Source of the DNA: Gyrodactylus bullatarudis
Taxonomy: Eukaryota; Platyhelminthes; Monogenea; Gyrodactylidea; Gyrodactylidae
Length of the DNA: 64,000 bases
Assembly (NCBI GenBank): GCA_012064415.1
Contig: SSNU01000064.1
Location: 231,613 to 295,612 of the forward strand
Direction: 5' to 3'
Below, piece by piece: positions 21,174-33,592 of the stretch (position 1 is its first letter; each line of letters begins with the position of its first letter). Position numbers and translations under genes: made by a program. Under the pieces are notes generated by a model, which made no database searches, was not told the origin of the DNA, and saw nothing but the letters and a program-made list of their open reading frames with translations.

Positions 21174-22545
21174 ACCCTTAAAGTCCCACAGTGATATTTC
21201 TATCAAATATCATTAAAAACGTCATAACTTTGACAAATTTCAACCTAACTAATTTATTTTAACTGTATTATAAATATCAACTTATTTCCTATCGAATAAT
21301 GTTAATTTCAACACTGAAAGATAAAAATTATCAGCACAGTGATTATTCAAAGTTTGAAATTTGTTTGATGAGAACAAACAAATAAATGGGAACATGAATT
21401 AGGATTTTAAAATTAGTTACTAGCATGTCAGGCATGTAAAGATTTTTTACGAAATAGATTCCTAGTTACACTATACAATGAAGTTTTATTTATATTGATA
21501 TCTTAAACCGTTTCCAAGGGATGGACCTTCAAAGTTCTGTGATAGAAATAGCCCAGTGGGACCCTTGGTTGAAAGCATGTAATACGTATGTTGGGATGTT
21601 TTTTTCCTCAGATCTATTATTATTGGCTATTGTTGTACCAATGGGTTTTATAAAAGTATGATGGTAACGATGAGCTCAATTCTTACCCAGCATGTCTTTT
21701 GTTGATCAGCTTACTCGTGACCAATCTGATATAGAAGGGTTCAATAGTGAAGAGTCCTGTATAAGTGAAATTGATATTATCGGGCGTATAGAAGACGAAG
21801 AAGAAGAACCAGAACTACCACAAAAACAAGATATAATAGATGGCAATCTCAAATGGGTTATCACAGATTTCAAGCCTGAGCCATGTCTGTTCACATATCA
21901 GCCTATAAAAATGTTCAGTCTGGTAGTAGATCCCTTCAAAGTCTATCAAGAATACATAACTCCCGAGATGATGATAATGATGAGAGAACAAACAAATATT
22001 TATTCGGTTCAAAAATATAATTCTTCTGTTAACATGTCCATGACCGAAGCTTATAAAATCTTGGGCATCCATTTGTATATGGGCTTAGTACGTTTACCTG
22101 CAGTTCGCATGTATTGGGAGTCTGAAATCAGAATCGATGCGATTGCAGATATAATCACAAGAAACCGATATCAAAAGCTAGTTTCTAATCTGCATTTCGC
22201 TGACAATCTCTTGTATCCAACGGAAAAAAATCGGACAAATATTGGAAGATGCGAGCCTGCATCGAAGCGCCACAAAGTCTTGTTACCTAATGAAAGCGTT
22301 CGTTTCGATAAAATTGGCCATTTACCAGCTTTTTCAACGCGTAAAAGATGTCAGAATTGCAAAAATCACTGTTCTTATGAATGTATCAAGTGTTGTGTTA
22401 ACTTATGTTTGACTAAAGAACGTAATTGTTTCATAAATTTTCATAAACATAATTAATAAACATCTGTAATATACAAATGAATTATTGTGTCGCTTTCAAG
22501 TAGTCAAACCTCAGGAGTCCCAGTGGGCTATTTCTATCACACATC
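21174..22545 (+). mobile_element. piggyBac-like element, internally deleted
   Basis: A piggyBac-type frame (separate entry) is flanked by related repeats: TTAACCCTTAAAGTCCCACAG at 21174, the inverted block ATAGAAATAGCCCAGTGGGAC at 21542-21562, and GTCCCAGTGGGCTATTTCTAT at 22514-22534. The TTAA followed by CCC at 21174 is what a piggyBac left end looks like. The right border is less certain; the last recognisable repeat ends near 22545. Confidence 0.6.
21692..22456 (+). CDS. piggyBac transposase lacking its catalytic core
   Basis: A 254-residue frame. Residues about 1-60 are an acidic leader typical of piggyBac proteins; 60-180 match the first part of the DDE_Tnp_1_7 domain (ITPEMMIMMREQTN, EAYKILGIHLYMGLVRLP, RNRYQKLVSNLHFADN). 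The protein then jumps directly to the extreme C-terminus: SVRFDKIGHLPAFS and a Cys-rich zinc module (RCQNCKNHC, CIKCCVNLCLT, CFINFHK). The ~300 residues that should carry the three catalytic Asp are missing without any break in frame. A full transposase is usually 500-600 residues. The protein cannot transpose by itself, but an N-terminal domain plus DNA-binding zinc module could still act at element ends; that is inference. Confidence 0.8.
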   Translation: MSFVDQLTRDQSDIEGFNSEESCISEIDIIGRIEDEEEEPELPQKQDIIDGNLKWVITDFKPEPCLFTYQPIKMFSLVVDPFKVYQEYITPEMMIMMREQTNIYSVQKYNSSVNMSMTEAYKILGIHLYMGLVRLPAVRMYWESEIRIDAIADIITRNRYQKLVSNLHFADNLLYPTEKNRTNIGRCEPASKRHKVLLPNESVRFDKIGHLPAFSTRKRCQNCKNHCSYECIKCCVNLCLTKERNCFINFHKHN

Positions 22546-25500
22546 ATAACTTCGTCATCTTAAAAGATAATCAAAAAATTAAAATAAGCATCATTATACT
22601 TTTTGAGGCTCTTATGAGCTATTAATCGACAAATAATCCGATTTAGTCTAAAATATTCCACGAAATATTTCCAAGAGTTTTACGTGACTATAGATATGAA
22701 TGATAACGGTCTCTATATTAGTTAGAAAGAATCACCATAAAATTCTCTATTTTACATGTATACAGAAAATACATGAGCGATTTTTTTATTTTTACGAACA
22801 TTTTACATATTTAAGCCTCATCTGATTGGTTTTAAGGTTAATTTAATTTCTAATGGTTTTTCATAAAGATCTGGAAGAATGGTTTTTAGATAAAATTGAA
22901 GAGAGTTCAGGTTACAAGCGTCTCATCCACTAAAGAAACTACTTGTCTATCTCAGTATCGAAACGTCTGGAAGAGGCGTTGGAAAAAAGTTGGTTATATT
23001 TCAATTAGATCAACCTTTACTATAATATTTATTGAAGATTTCAGATTCCATCATGGAAGAAAACAGTATTTCTTAATGAAATTTGAGCATACTCTATAGT
23101 AGAGAGGAATAGGTTTGTGACATTTTTTATATAGATACAACTTTACTAAATTAAATAAAAAACCGCTTGAGAGGTCCTTCAATATCTTCAATGAGAAGGA
23201 AATGTTTCTCGATAGAAGATTGATGTTTCCATTTAGTTTTTTCCACCCACTCCTATGTCATAACTGTCTCAAAATTATTTTGTAGAAAAAAATGGTGCAA
23301 GTTTATCCTGAGAAAAGAACCCAACATCTTGCATAGTTATTTAATGATGGAATATTTTATTTTCTTGGCCAAGTTCTTCCAATGATAATACACTTTTTTC
23401 CATTCACCAAAGCATATATGCAGTAACTAAGGGAAAAATACAAATCACATGGTGAATTTATATAATAATAAATTCTCTTTCCATGTACTTGACAAGAAAA
23501 GCATCTTGGAGATTTAAGAAATAGACAGATTTTCATCAGTCTGAAAAACTTTTATACAATATTCTGGTTGGACTTTTTTTTCTACTAATCTGAACTGAAT
23601 AAGAATATTTGATGCATTAAAACAGCCAAGGGGAAATGATGAATTTTTCAATCATTAAATAGTCTCTTCAACAATTTTACTGTATTGGAAAACTAAACTC
23701 TAGGGTTAGACATAATTTTTCAACTTTTTGAGTTTATGCTTTCATTTGATAGAAAAATTAAGAGAAGAAGAAATTTTAAATTTGCCCCCATTCTTCAATG
23801 AGTTTTACTACGAGAAATGATGAACTTTGAATTATTAGACGCGTCATGATCATGTAAAATCAGATTTTTACGTCAAATTAAATATATTCTAAATAAACCT
23901 TGAAATAATCCGGTCAATTTGGGAGAAATGAACGATTTTATACTTATTAAAGCATAAATTTTTTTGATAAAATGAGAAATGAATCTGAAAGGGTTTCCAG
24001 CCTAGATATCCTTATTGATTTTTAATTAGGTCGTGTAGATATTAAAGCTGTGTGGCTTGTAATTTCTAATTACTAATTTTAAATTTTATTCATACTAAAC
24101 GAACGAGTTCAATAGTGTTTAGTTGTACAGATCGAATCAAGAGAAATATCTCTACAAAATGAGAACAAAAATAAAAAAAATTGTCCAAAAGATTATTTTT
24201 CAAATTTTTTTTTTCCTACTTAAAAGTATGGTTATGATTTAAAAAATACAGTTTCAAGAGTCAAAAACAGGGTGCGTGCTTTCTCAAGCATCAAAACTGG
24301 TGGAGAAGTGTATCAAGTTTTAAAGGTTATCAAAGTCACAAGTAAGTATATAAGATTTAGATATTATGTTTTACACATCATCAGAATCATTTCAAGAATC
24401 TGAATTAAACTCTGACCCAGACTGAAAATTGGAGATTTGAAAAATCTACTCCTAGTGAATATTGGTAAAATTTAGGTCTAGCCAAAAGCATTCATATCAA
24501 ATCTAACTTCATATTTTTCATGTTCATTACAGTACCAGAAGATGATGTTGATTGATTTAAAATTAAGTCCCATGATTATCTTACCAAATTCCTATTTAAA
24601 TTTGTGTACTTGTTGAATGTGGCATGAATCTGAAAATAAATCTCTTCTTCTATAGATGTATGTTTCTTCTTTTTATTTCCTGCACATTCCCTCTTATGAA
24701 AAGACATTATGTCTGAGATTGTCTAACAAGGTAAATTGAAAAAAACCAGCAATACAAAGAGTAAATTGGTAAACCATTTTATTAAATACATTTTAAAGCA
24801 AAACATATTTTTCCCCTATCAAAATAATTAACTTTAATGCATTTTTATTCAATGGAAATTCATTTCAAAAAAGTTTGTTCATAAATTAATTGGGAACTTG
24901 AAAAATTCCCGGAATCTTAGGAACAAGAAAACCAAAATTTTTAGCGGTTCATAAACAATCTAATCCAAGAACAAATGTGAGATTATGAAAAAAGCATGAC
25001 TTTCACAAACCAACTAGATTTTACATGAAATAAACGTTTCACACCAATGAGGAAGCAGGCTAAGGTAACTAAACTCAAAAGACAGACAACAATAAAGATG
25101 ATCTGATCAGTAATCAGAACCAAATTACCAATTTGTTCAACTACGAGAAAGTGAGTCTTGAGTTATTCTCCTTTCTGAACCTCTCTGCTAAGGTTGTCAA
25201 ATTTTTCATAATAATGATTGATTTTTACGGAGCTTTTGCCGAATTTGAATTCTTTAAATCTAATTTTAATCCAAAATAATTGTGTAAATAAAAATCTGAG
25301 CTCGAAAGTTGATGTTTGTATTTTTACCACTTATCAGATCGTTTCATTTGAGATTCTTTTGAAAATTCTTTTTCTTCGATGAAAAAAATTGGATTTTTGT
25401 GAAAAAATATAAAATTTTATTTCATGATGCAATCAACCTCCAGTGACAGTTATTAAGTATGAAAGAATTTTTCTGACTAAGATCCGATTAGTTTAACAGT

Positions 25501-28500
25501 CGTGGACAGAGTAAGCCATTCCCACGAAAATAAAGCGGGATATACCACGAAGAGGAGAAAGATCAATATTTTGCAAGAAATCCATTGGTGGAATTATTTT
25601 GTTCGAAAATTAATGGTTAGGGCCGCAAAATGTATATTGATGACTTGAGAGGTTAATACTGAATTTATTACAGCTATTCTCGAAGAATTTGGAAATTTAT
25701 GATTTTACAAAAATCTCATTTTTTCATCGAGGTATCGAAAATTTTTGAAAGAGTTTTTGTTAAAAGTAGTATTGTAACAAGGCATATTTCGATATATAGG
25801 AACACATTAAGACCTCGTTGATCTAACTTCACAAAATACATACAAGGGACCTCGATAGGAAGAAAAATAAATTCTGATCATTATATGTATAGGATTTATT
25901 AATTGGTGAGATCCGTATAAATTATGCCGAAAGAAGAGTTTCATAAATTCATGAAAAATTGGACAAAATCTTGTCTCTGATACAGTGAAATTAATACTCT
26001 TTGCTAGCATTGCTGTAACTTGAGAGAATTTGATATTTTTTATTGCTTTCAATTTCCCGCAATCATGCTCGAATTTATAAACATTCCTATAGAGGATAGC
26101 TATGATGTTGTTGGAGAAGATCAAGTAAAAAAAGTACCAAAAGTAGCATGAGACTTCATTTTTTTTCAACCCCCCCACCTTCAAGCATTATCCTCTATAA
26201 AACAGGATATTAATGCAGACACTCTGAAATTAGTCAATCTTATCAGAATTCATCCATCAATCTCGATACAGATATATACATAAAGAGACTTTTCAACAAT
26301 ATTGTAGATCATACGGCATTCATACGGAGGAAATATATCCCTGAATATTTCACAAATTAAAGGATCATAACTCTAATCAAAAGTGACTACGAATTATCTC
26401 TTTCTAATTCTCTCTGAATTTGATAGCAAATGGCCATCTCCGCTTAGAGTTGTTAAGTAGACATGAATTTTTCAATTCTAATATGTTCAATGGGTAAAAT
26501 TGTAGCTCAGAAAGAATTTTTTATTCGAATTATATTTCCCCAGGATAATCTTTAATTATTAAGTTATTACTAATAACTGAGAATTTTCGAATTTGAATAA
26601 TCGCCCCATATAGGCCGAACCTCACGAAAGTGGCAGTGATAGGAGTAGATTTCAGGAATTCAATTTTGGTAATTTTGAAAATTTATCCACTGATGTAAAC
26701 TATTTCGAATTGTGTTGAGATAGAAAAAAATTATTTCCAAACTAGTAACATTATAGACCCGAAGTTTTATTTTTAGGCATTAAATAGCAAAAAGATGGTC
26801 TGACTACTTACGAGTCAACTTTGTTATTCTGAGGATTTTTAGGTTTCTGATTGATTTTTAATATTTTTATTACATAAATAATTGCAATAATAACACATAC
26901 AAAAAGTAAGCAAGACCTTTTGTAGAAAAATATCCTGATAAAATGAAAAATATTGATATTAATCTAAAAGTTTTACCTCTATTTTGTCACAAGTAAATAC
27001 GCGATTTAGAAATTATGTTTTTTACATCATTAGAATCATTTCAAGAAACTGAACAAGACTCTGACCCAGGCTGAAAATTGGAGATTTGAAAAATCTACTT
27101 CTAGTAATTTATGCAAATAGTTCTGATAATTGATATATTAATTTGAGAATGATCAGCTTCTTTCATAAAAAAATGGCTAAAATTAACTTGAGAAAATTTA
27201 CAAAATAATTTTTTCTATTCCAACCACTAAATGAATAGGTTTTATGCATCATTCGAATTCTCCTGAGCCCATTCTTCTAGCCCATTTATACTCTAAACCT
27301 GGCAAGAAATTGATAATTTACAAAATCTCTATTGATGAGTAAAACTGGGAGTTGAAATTTTTTATGCTAAGAATTTAGAGGGAAATAATAGCATTAAAAA
27401 TTGTATGTAGCTGACTCCTTCAGAAGAATAAATTTAAAAACTATTCGACAGATGCTTTATAGTTGATTTGTACTGATAAATAAACCAAACCTAAACTGGC
27501 TCTCTTCATTAGTTTTTCTGAAATCAAGATCAAAAGTACACCGTTTAAAAAATAATGAACCTTTTTATGAATGTCGATATGGCGCCATGTTCGCTGAATT
27601 TTAAAATTATTGATGATCAAAAGTATATCTTTTAGTATCACAATTAGATGAGAATATGCTACATGCATGCTTAAATGGTGAACACTTCAAAAATCTTTCA
27701 GGAACAAAACTATCTCAGTATCGAAACGTGTTGAAAAAGCTTTGCTTGTTCTCAAACTTTCCCCATGATAAGAATCGAGTAATAATATACTTGATGAAGT
27801 TCTGCAATATTACCGATCTAATGGCCTTTGAAAAAAGATTGGTTATTTATTCTAATTAAATCTTTTTTTACAAATATTTATTAAAAACAAATCTGAAAAT
27901 GCCTTTTAGGTTATTCTTAATTCTTGAAATATGCTAAATTCAGAAAATTTCAATTAAAAACACTCCTCTAGATAGTAAAGTACATTTAGTTATTACAACA
28001 CAACAGAGGGTTCAGTTTTTAATAAGTAAGTAAAGTACAAGAAGCCTTCAATTATGATTATTGTAATTCATAGAGGAAATGCATGTGTTTTTTCAAAATT
28101 TTCAATTCCCTTATTGTTTATAATATCTTCTAAGGGTAGAAGAAGGAAGAAAATGTCCATCAGAATTAAATCTTGCTTCGTTGATGTTTTTTTTCTTGAA
28201 AACTTCAGCAAGATGAATGTAAAACATCCAAAAATACAAGACAGCACAGAAAAAATGGGTGGAAACCCGTTTCTTTACCAAAATTTCCCTCCCCACATTT
28301 CCAAGTTTTCAATTTATTTTTGAATTAATTGCAGAAAAATTCCCGTCTACAGATGCAGATTGAACATTCATTCAATGGGCAAAACAAGCATGAGTGTACA
28401 AAATCTCTCTTGATAATTTTTACTTATAAATCTCAGCATGAGTATTGTACATGCACAAGAATAATACAGGAAATCTGTTTCAACGATGCATCCCGGGAAT

Positions 28501-29936
28501 TTTCGTAAATAATGAAAATAATCGAAAAATAAATTTGAACCTTCGTTGAATGATTAAATATGTAGCTAAAGCTAGAGTTGACATGAAAATGCGAATTTAC
28601 TATTTTTACAAAAAGCTCAAAATTATTCCCCTATTGCAAGGAACACAAATATTTTTGGATACCATTAAGAAATGGAATAAAATAAATTCTGATCAAAAGT
28701 AGGCCATTTTTTCGAATTTGCGCCAAATATTTAATGTTTGGGTACAAAATTTTTTATGATTTCGAAGATTCAATGCAATTAACTACTGCATCAAATGTTG
28801 TGTTCTGTTATTTTAAAAGATCATTCTGGTAATAGAGAGCTAGATATAGATGACATATTCAAGTTTTCAACAAATTTGAACTTGAAATAAGAAAGATAGA
28901 TGAACTTAAAGAGGATTGAGTTGGAGGAAAAAAATCCTACTTTCCTCTCATTACTTATTAGTAGAAGGGGTCTTTAAATATTTTAGTCAGTTCCTCTTCT
29001 TCATATAATTTTCTAGAAAGCTCACTGATATTTCGGGCAATCATTAGACGAAGGTTGAGAAAATCGCCATCACCAAGTTAAAGTTTAAAGCCTGAATAAA
29101 TTCTTCAAGTTGGTGTCAGGATGCCCTGTTATGAACTTTTATTTGAAAATGTCTTTTTTAGAGAGAGCGATCACCAGTTATCTTGAGAATCTCAAATTGA
29201 CAAGAAAAAAACTAGGGTAGGGAAGAATTTAGGAGTTTTCACAGTGTTTCAAACACTTTATTTCATTATCGTACAAAAGTCTACTCTTTGATATTTCACT
29301 AATAAATTTGGATGATCCGAGAACTGTCAGTCCTATCGAAAAACTGGTAACAATTAGTTTGTCTAATAATGATTACAAAAATAAATTTGATCGCTCCCTG
29401 ACTCTGAGATTAACAAAAAATTTCCAATTTACTTTTTTTCCGGGTAAAGATTTGCATTCAGATTCGGATTTAAAAAATCTATGAAATATCTGATTCAAAT
29501 CAAGAGCCTCATTAAATATTTACTATCGTAAGTATTAGGCTAGGGTGAAATTTTTATTAGGACCAAATTTTTCTGAGAGAACTATCAATTCTAAGCATTA
29601 TTTTGCATTGAAGGATGTATCGAAAATGATTCTCCATTATGTCATTCGGTTTTAAAAATCCAAAATTTTTCAAATCACTGCTCAATTTTCAATAAATTTT
29701 TTGGCCATTTAATGAGTTTCTTAAATTTTATCTTCAAAAATATTAGTCTTATCATCAAAAGGAGCTTCATGGTTAATTTCGTTATTTTATCATGTCCGTG
29801 GGATATTGTGGGAAAAATGGGCAATAACATAATGGAGAATGACTTTCAAGCTTTAAAATTATGAAAAAATTATTTTTATCAGAGAGATGTTCGTGAGATG
29901 TTCGGAGAAAAATATTTCATCCTAGCCTAGTAAGTA
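22546..29936. other. Gene-poor repeat region
   Basis: About 7.4 kb with no supported gene. It holds copies of family B (near 22895 and 27705), family A arm fragments (25680-25770, 28575-28770), and a third dispersed family (24350-24480 and 26650-27115) marked by CTGAAAATTGGAGATTTGAAAAATCTACT. Short open frames here lack coding character. Confidence 0.5.
26650..27115. repeat. Dispersed repeat family C, inverted partner at 45.9-46.3 kb
   Basis: This block and the reverse complement of 45935-46265 are colinear: CAATTTTGGTAATTTTGAAA, GTGTTGAGATAGAAAAAAATTATTTCCAAACTAG, CTTACGAGTCAACTTTGTTATTCTGAGGATT, and GAGATTTGAAAAATCTACT all recur. Shorter relatives are at 24350-24480, 30720-30860, 36245-36335 and 42290-42420. 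Confidence 0.7.
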
Positions 29937-30258
29937 TTAATCTTGATCAAAAACTAAATTTTTTTCATAGGATTCATACTGTATAAATAAAAATGAAACT
30001 CACTGATATCCAAAGAGAAACGCCAGATGCAAGACCAAGCAGGGCACATTGAAGAATGAGATAATCTTTTAGGTTCGCTTGGACAATGTCACATCTGATA
30101 TTGGTAAAATTCCTGACACCAGGACAGACACAGTCGATTGTATTCATGGTACAATTTTCGCCGATATGGACACCAATTTGATCACTCAACAAACCGGAAA
30201 AGACACTACTCGTCAGACATAATATTGAAGCGAATATTGAGAGAATTGAAATTTTCAT
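29937..30258 (-). CDS. Small secreted or membrane Cys-containing protein, unknown
   Basis: Two exons (30258-30004 and 29978-29937) join across a 25-bp GT-AG intron to 98 residues. Residues 1-21 (MKISILSIFASILCLTSSVF) form a clear signal peptide. The body has Cys at 36, 43, 45, 56 and 71 with DCVCPGVRNFTNIRC as core and one N-glycosylation site (NFT); a hydrophobic stretch around 66-84 could be a membrane segment or GPI-type signal followed by an acidic tail (NLVFDQD). The ATG follows directly on an acceptor-like TCCCGGGAACAG. I do not recognise the family; the Cys spacing faintly recalls CFEM-type domains, without real evidence. The signal peptide, matching tiny intron and isolated frame support a real gene. 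Confidence 0.55.
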
Positions 30259-32832
30259 CTGTTCCCGGGAAAATAACCAATTAAAAGGGTAACATATCAA
30301 GAGAGAATTTCTCTGGGCTCACTTTAAAATATTTGATAAAATTCCTTTTAATTGTCCAAAATCTTCTTTCAGTAGAGTACAAAATTAAGTTGATCAATCC
30401 AGTAAGAAAAAGCTATTGGAGAGAAAATTATCATTCAAATTCGTTGAAATCATGATTAATTTTCATTAAAAATAAACGCTTATTCCAAAAATCATCCAAA
30501 ATATTTTACAAAATTAAAACTAAGACGGGTATAGCAGCTAGAACAGAAGATTAAATTTCATTCGCCCAATAATGGATCAGATCATGACAATAAATTAAAA
30601 TTTTGTAGAATAAATATTACTTTAAATAGAACTTTCGATAGAAAAAATCTTACGCGAATCTAGGTTTTTCACAAGTTTATTCAATCCTCAAATTAAGAGA
30701 GGTGGAAGACCGTGCACAATACAGATAGATTTTTCAAATTTTCGGTTTTTAACTCTAGTCATAATCTGGTTCAACTCTTTGAGACGGTTCTAATGATGTA
30801 TAAAACATGGGTCTAAAAACCTACTTTAGATTGAGACATATCATGTTTAAACATTTTGTATTAACTCTAATGCACAAGAGAATTGCTTGATTATCATTTA
30901 TTCACAATTTTTTTGACTTTAAGCTTTAATAACTTCATCGACATGATATTAAAATCATTAATGAACTAAGAATATAAAAAATCAAAAAGGAACCCAAAAG
31001 TCTTATAATAAAAAAGTTTACTTGAAAGTAGTGAGATCATTTTTGAGTGTTAAATTTCAAAAAATCAAAACTTTGGCTCAATTATGCCACTATCTAAGAA
31101 ATCATATCTCTCAAAAATTTGAACTGAACTTGAAATAGTTTGCCATGATGTGGAACTTGTGAGGCTTGGCAGTTTGAAATAATCAAAATTAAATTTTTAA
31201 AATCTACCCCTAGTGCGCAAGCCGATAAATATCAAGTGCAAAAATAAAATTCTAATTTTTAACATGAAATAATTATTTGGCCCTATTTGCGACATATTTT
31301 ACCACACTTTTGTTTATTCCGGAGATCTGGTTCATAATTGGGTGAAAAGACTTCTGCTCTAGCTGCTATATCCATCTTAGTTTTTATTTTGATAAAGACA
31401 GTAAGAAACTTTTGGAAATTTTCGAGGTCATTTTTGGAATTAACCCTAAAAATCAAAAGGGGTAACTATTTTGTAAATCTTTTTCGAGAATTCTCAGATG
31501 TCAACAAAATAAATAATGCTGCTTTTATATTTAAACATCGACTGGCATGAAATGCTAAAAGAAGTAAACAGAATCTTGACAAGAATTTTAATAATGAAAA
31601 AAATTGGATTATATAATAATAATAAACCCGCTAAGGATGATTTGCAAAAAAATTCGAAATATTTATGCACGTTTATTGAATTCCATTTACATGGATAGTA
31701 AGCATACAATGGGAAATTATGTCTGATTTCGGCAATATAAGTAAGATAAATGAATGATTGATTACTACTCTCTGATGCAATAACTGTATTTTTGGTTAGC
31801 AAATTTACTCCTAGACATTAAAATAAACACTATAGGCCTAAAGGGAGATTTGAAATGCATTAATTATAATAAAATTCTTATCAATCTTACGAAATATAAC
31901 TGAACAATGTTCTGTGAACGTTGTCTTGCCAGTAGAGTGGGTCTCAATTTATTTAAACGTTAAAAAATTAAATTCCCTTCCTAAATAAAAAAAGCGTAGA
32001 TTCATGAGTAAAGTCATGGAAATAAAACCTTAGTCCTTCTAAGCCCCAGCGGGTTATATATGGGATAGGTAATTTTCTCTTTTTTAAAGAATCTGAAAAT
32101 AAATAATTAACCCCTTTTCTGAGAGAAGAACTAATCTTCTTTCTAATGAACTATGACTTTTCTAGGTACAATAGTTTATTGAGAAGTTATAACAATTGAA
32201 AGATGACTGGTTTTTGAAAAAATATATAAATTTCAATGAACCTTTTTTGAACGTTATGAAAAAAAATTCTCGGGGTCTTCAAGGGTTAAAAATCTCAAGA
32301 ATCATGTTAGAGAAATAATAAATATTCCATCAAGTATGAAAAGGAATTTGAATTTTTATTGGTTTTATTGAATGAGCCAATTTAATACTTTCAAGTGAAC
32401 AATCACTGAATTTATCCTCTCTTTATGTGGGTCAGAAGGGAAACTCAAAATTGAATAGATCTTATCAGATTAACACGCTAGGTAGGTTTTATACTGAAAT
32501 GCTAATGATGAAAATAAAGCTCTTGAACTTGAGGTTTTACTATTCCTCTTTGATGTTCTACATTACAGTTACAAATTATCTTCTTGTCTCAGACGCGTTT
32601 ATATTATACTGTCTAAAAGAATAGATGCACTAGATCATATTGATGGAAGGGATAACTAAAACATGATAATGATAATTATCTTCCTTATTTTGTATGGAGA
32701 AAACAATTTGAAGAAAGTTTGCCAAGTATTGAAACCAAACTTTCAGCGTCTATATCAACCTTCTGTCAATTTTATATTCTTCTATACTTATTTAAATAGA
32801 AAAATAGAGTAGTACGCTTGGCATGATACAGT
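30259..32832. other. Gene-free AT-rich region
   Basis: No coding frame supported on either strand. Includes a family C fragment (30720-30860). The short frames at 31338-31802 have no homology I recognise and strongly AT-driven composition. Confidence 0.4.
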
Positions 32833-33592
32833 CATTTTACGATTTTTTTTTAGTGGACAATTTTTCGATATTATATGATTCGTTGACAAAATTAGTGGAC
32901 AAGTTCCCAAAATTAGAATAATTGAAGGTGTAATTATCAAATGATTTTATCAAAATTTTCTCGAATTTAGTGGAATACTTAAACAAAATAACCGGAGAGT
33001 TTTACAATATTAAGAGAATGAGTTAATTGCAGGTTAAGATCTATTCGAATATAGTGGATAGTTTATCGAAATTAGTAAACAAGCTTAACGTTATTAGTGG
33101 AATCATTTTTTACAAGCTATTTTTGTAATAAATAGATGATTTATAACACCGAAAATTAATTTTATGCAGCCTTTAATGGTTCTTTTCTCAAATATTTCAA
33201 TTTCCTTTCATGATACGGAGTAAAATCTTTTTTTTCTATTCTAGCTATAGAAATTTCAACATTATTTTATAAAATCAAACCAATCCACTATGTTAAGCTT
33301 GTTTACTAATTTCGAAAAACTGTCCACTAAAGACGAAATAATAATAATAATGTCTCTTCATTTCGATAAACTATCCACTATATTCGAATAGATCTTAACC
33401 TGCAATTAACTCATTCTCTTAATATTGTAAAACTCTCCGGTTATTTTGTTTAAGTATTCCACTAAATTCGAGAAAATTTTGATAAAATCATTTGATAATT
33501 ACACCTTCAATTATTCTAATTTTGGGAACTTGTCCACTAATTTTGTCAACGAATCATATAATATCGAAAAATTGTCCACTAATTTCGTAAAA
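32833..33592. repeat. Long near-perfect inverted repeat with TAGTGGA motifs
   Basis: The left arm (about 32833-33098) and right arm (about 33283-33592) are near-perfect reverse complements (for example AATTTTTCGATATTATATGA against its complement at the far end, and AACCGGAGAGTTTTACAATA in the middle). The right arm has one extra segment of about 50 bp. A ~185-bp loop separates them. Within each arm the short motif TTAGTGGACA or close variants (TAGTGGAATA, TAGTGGATAG, TAGTAAACAA) recurs five to six times, always after a run of T or A. No coding capacity. Confidence 0.85.

Noticed and set aside
25807..26184. 125-codon minus-strand frame
   Set aside because: AT-driven composition, no motif, lies in a repeat region.
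32833..33592. Regular array of TAGTGGA repeats as a satellite or CRISPR
   Set aside because: Spacing is irregular and the motif is embedded in a larger inverted repeat.
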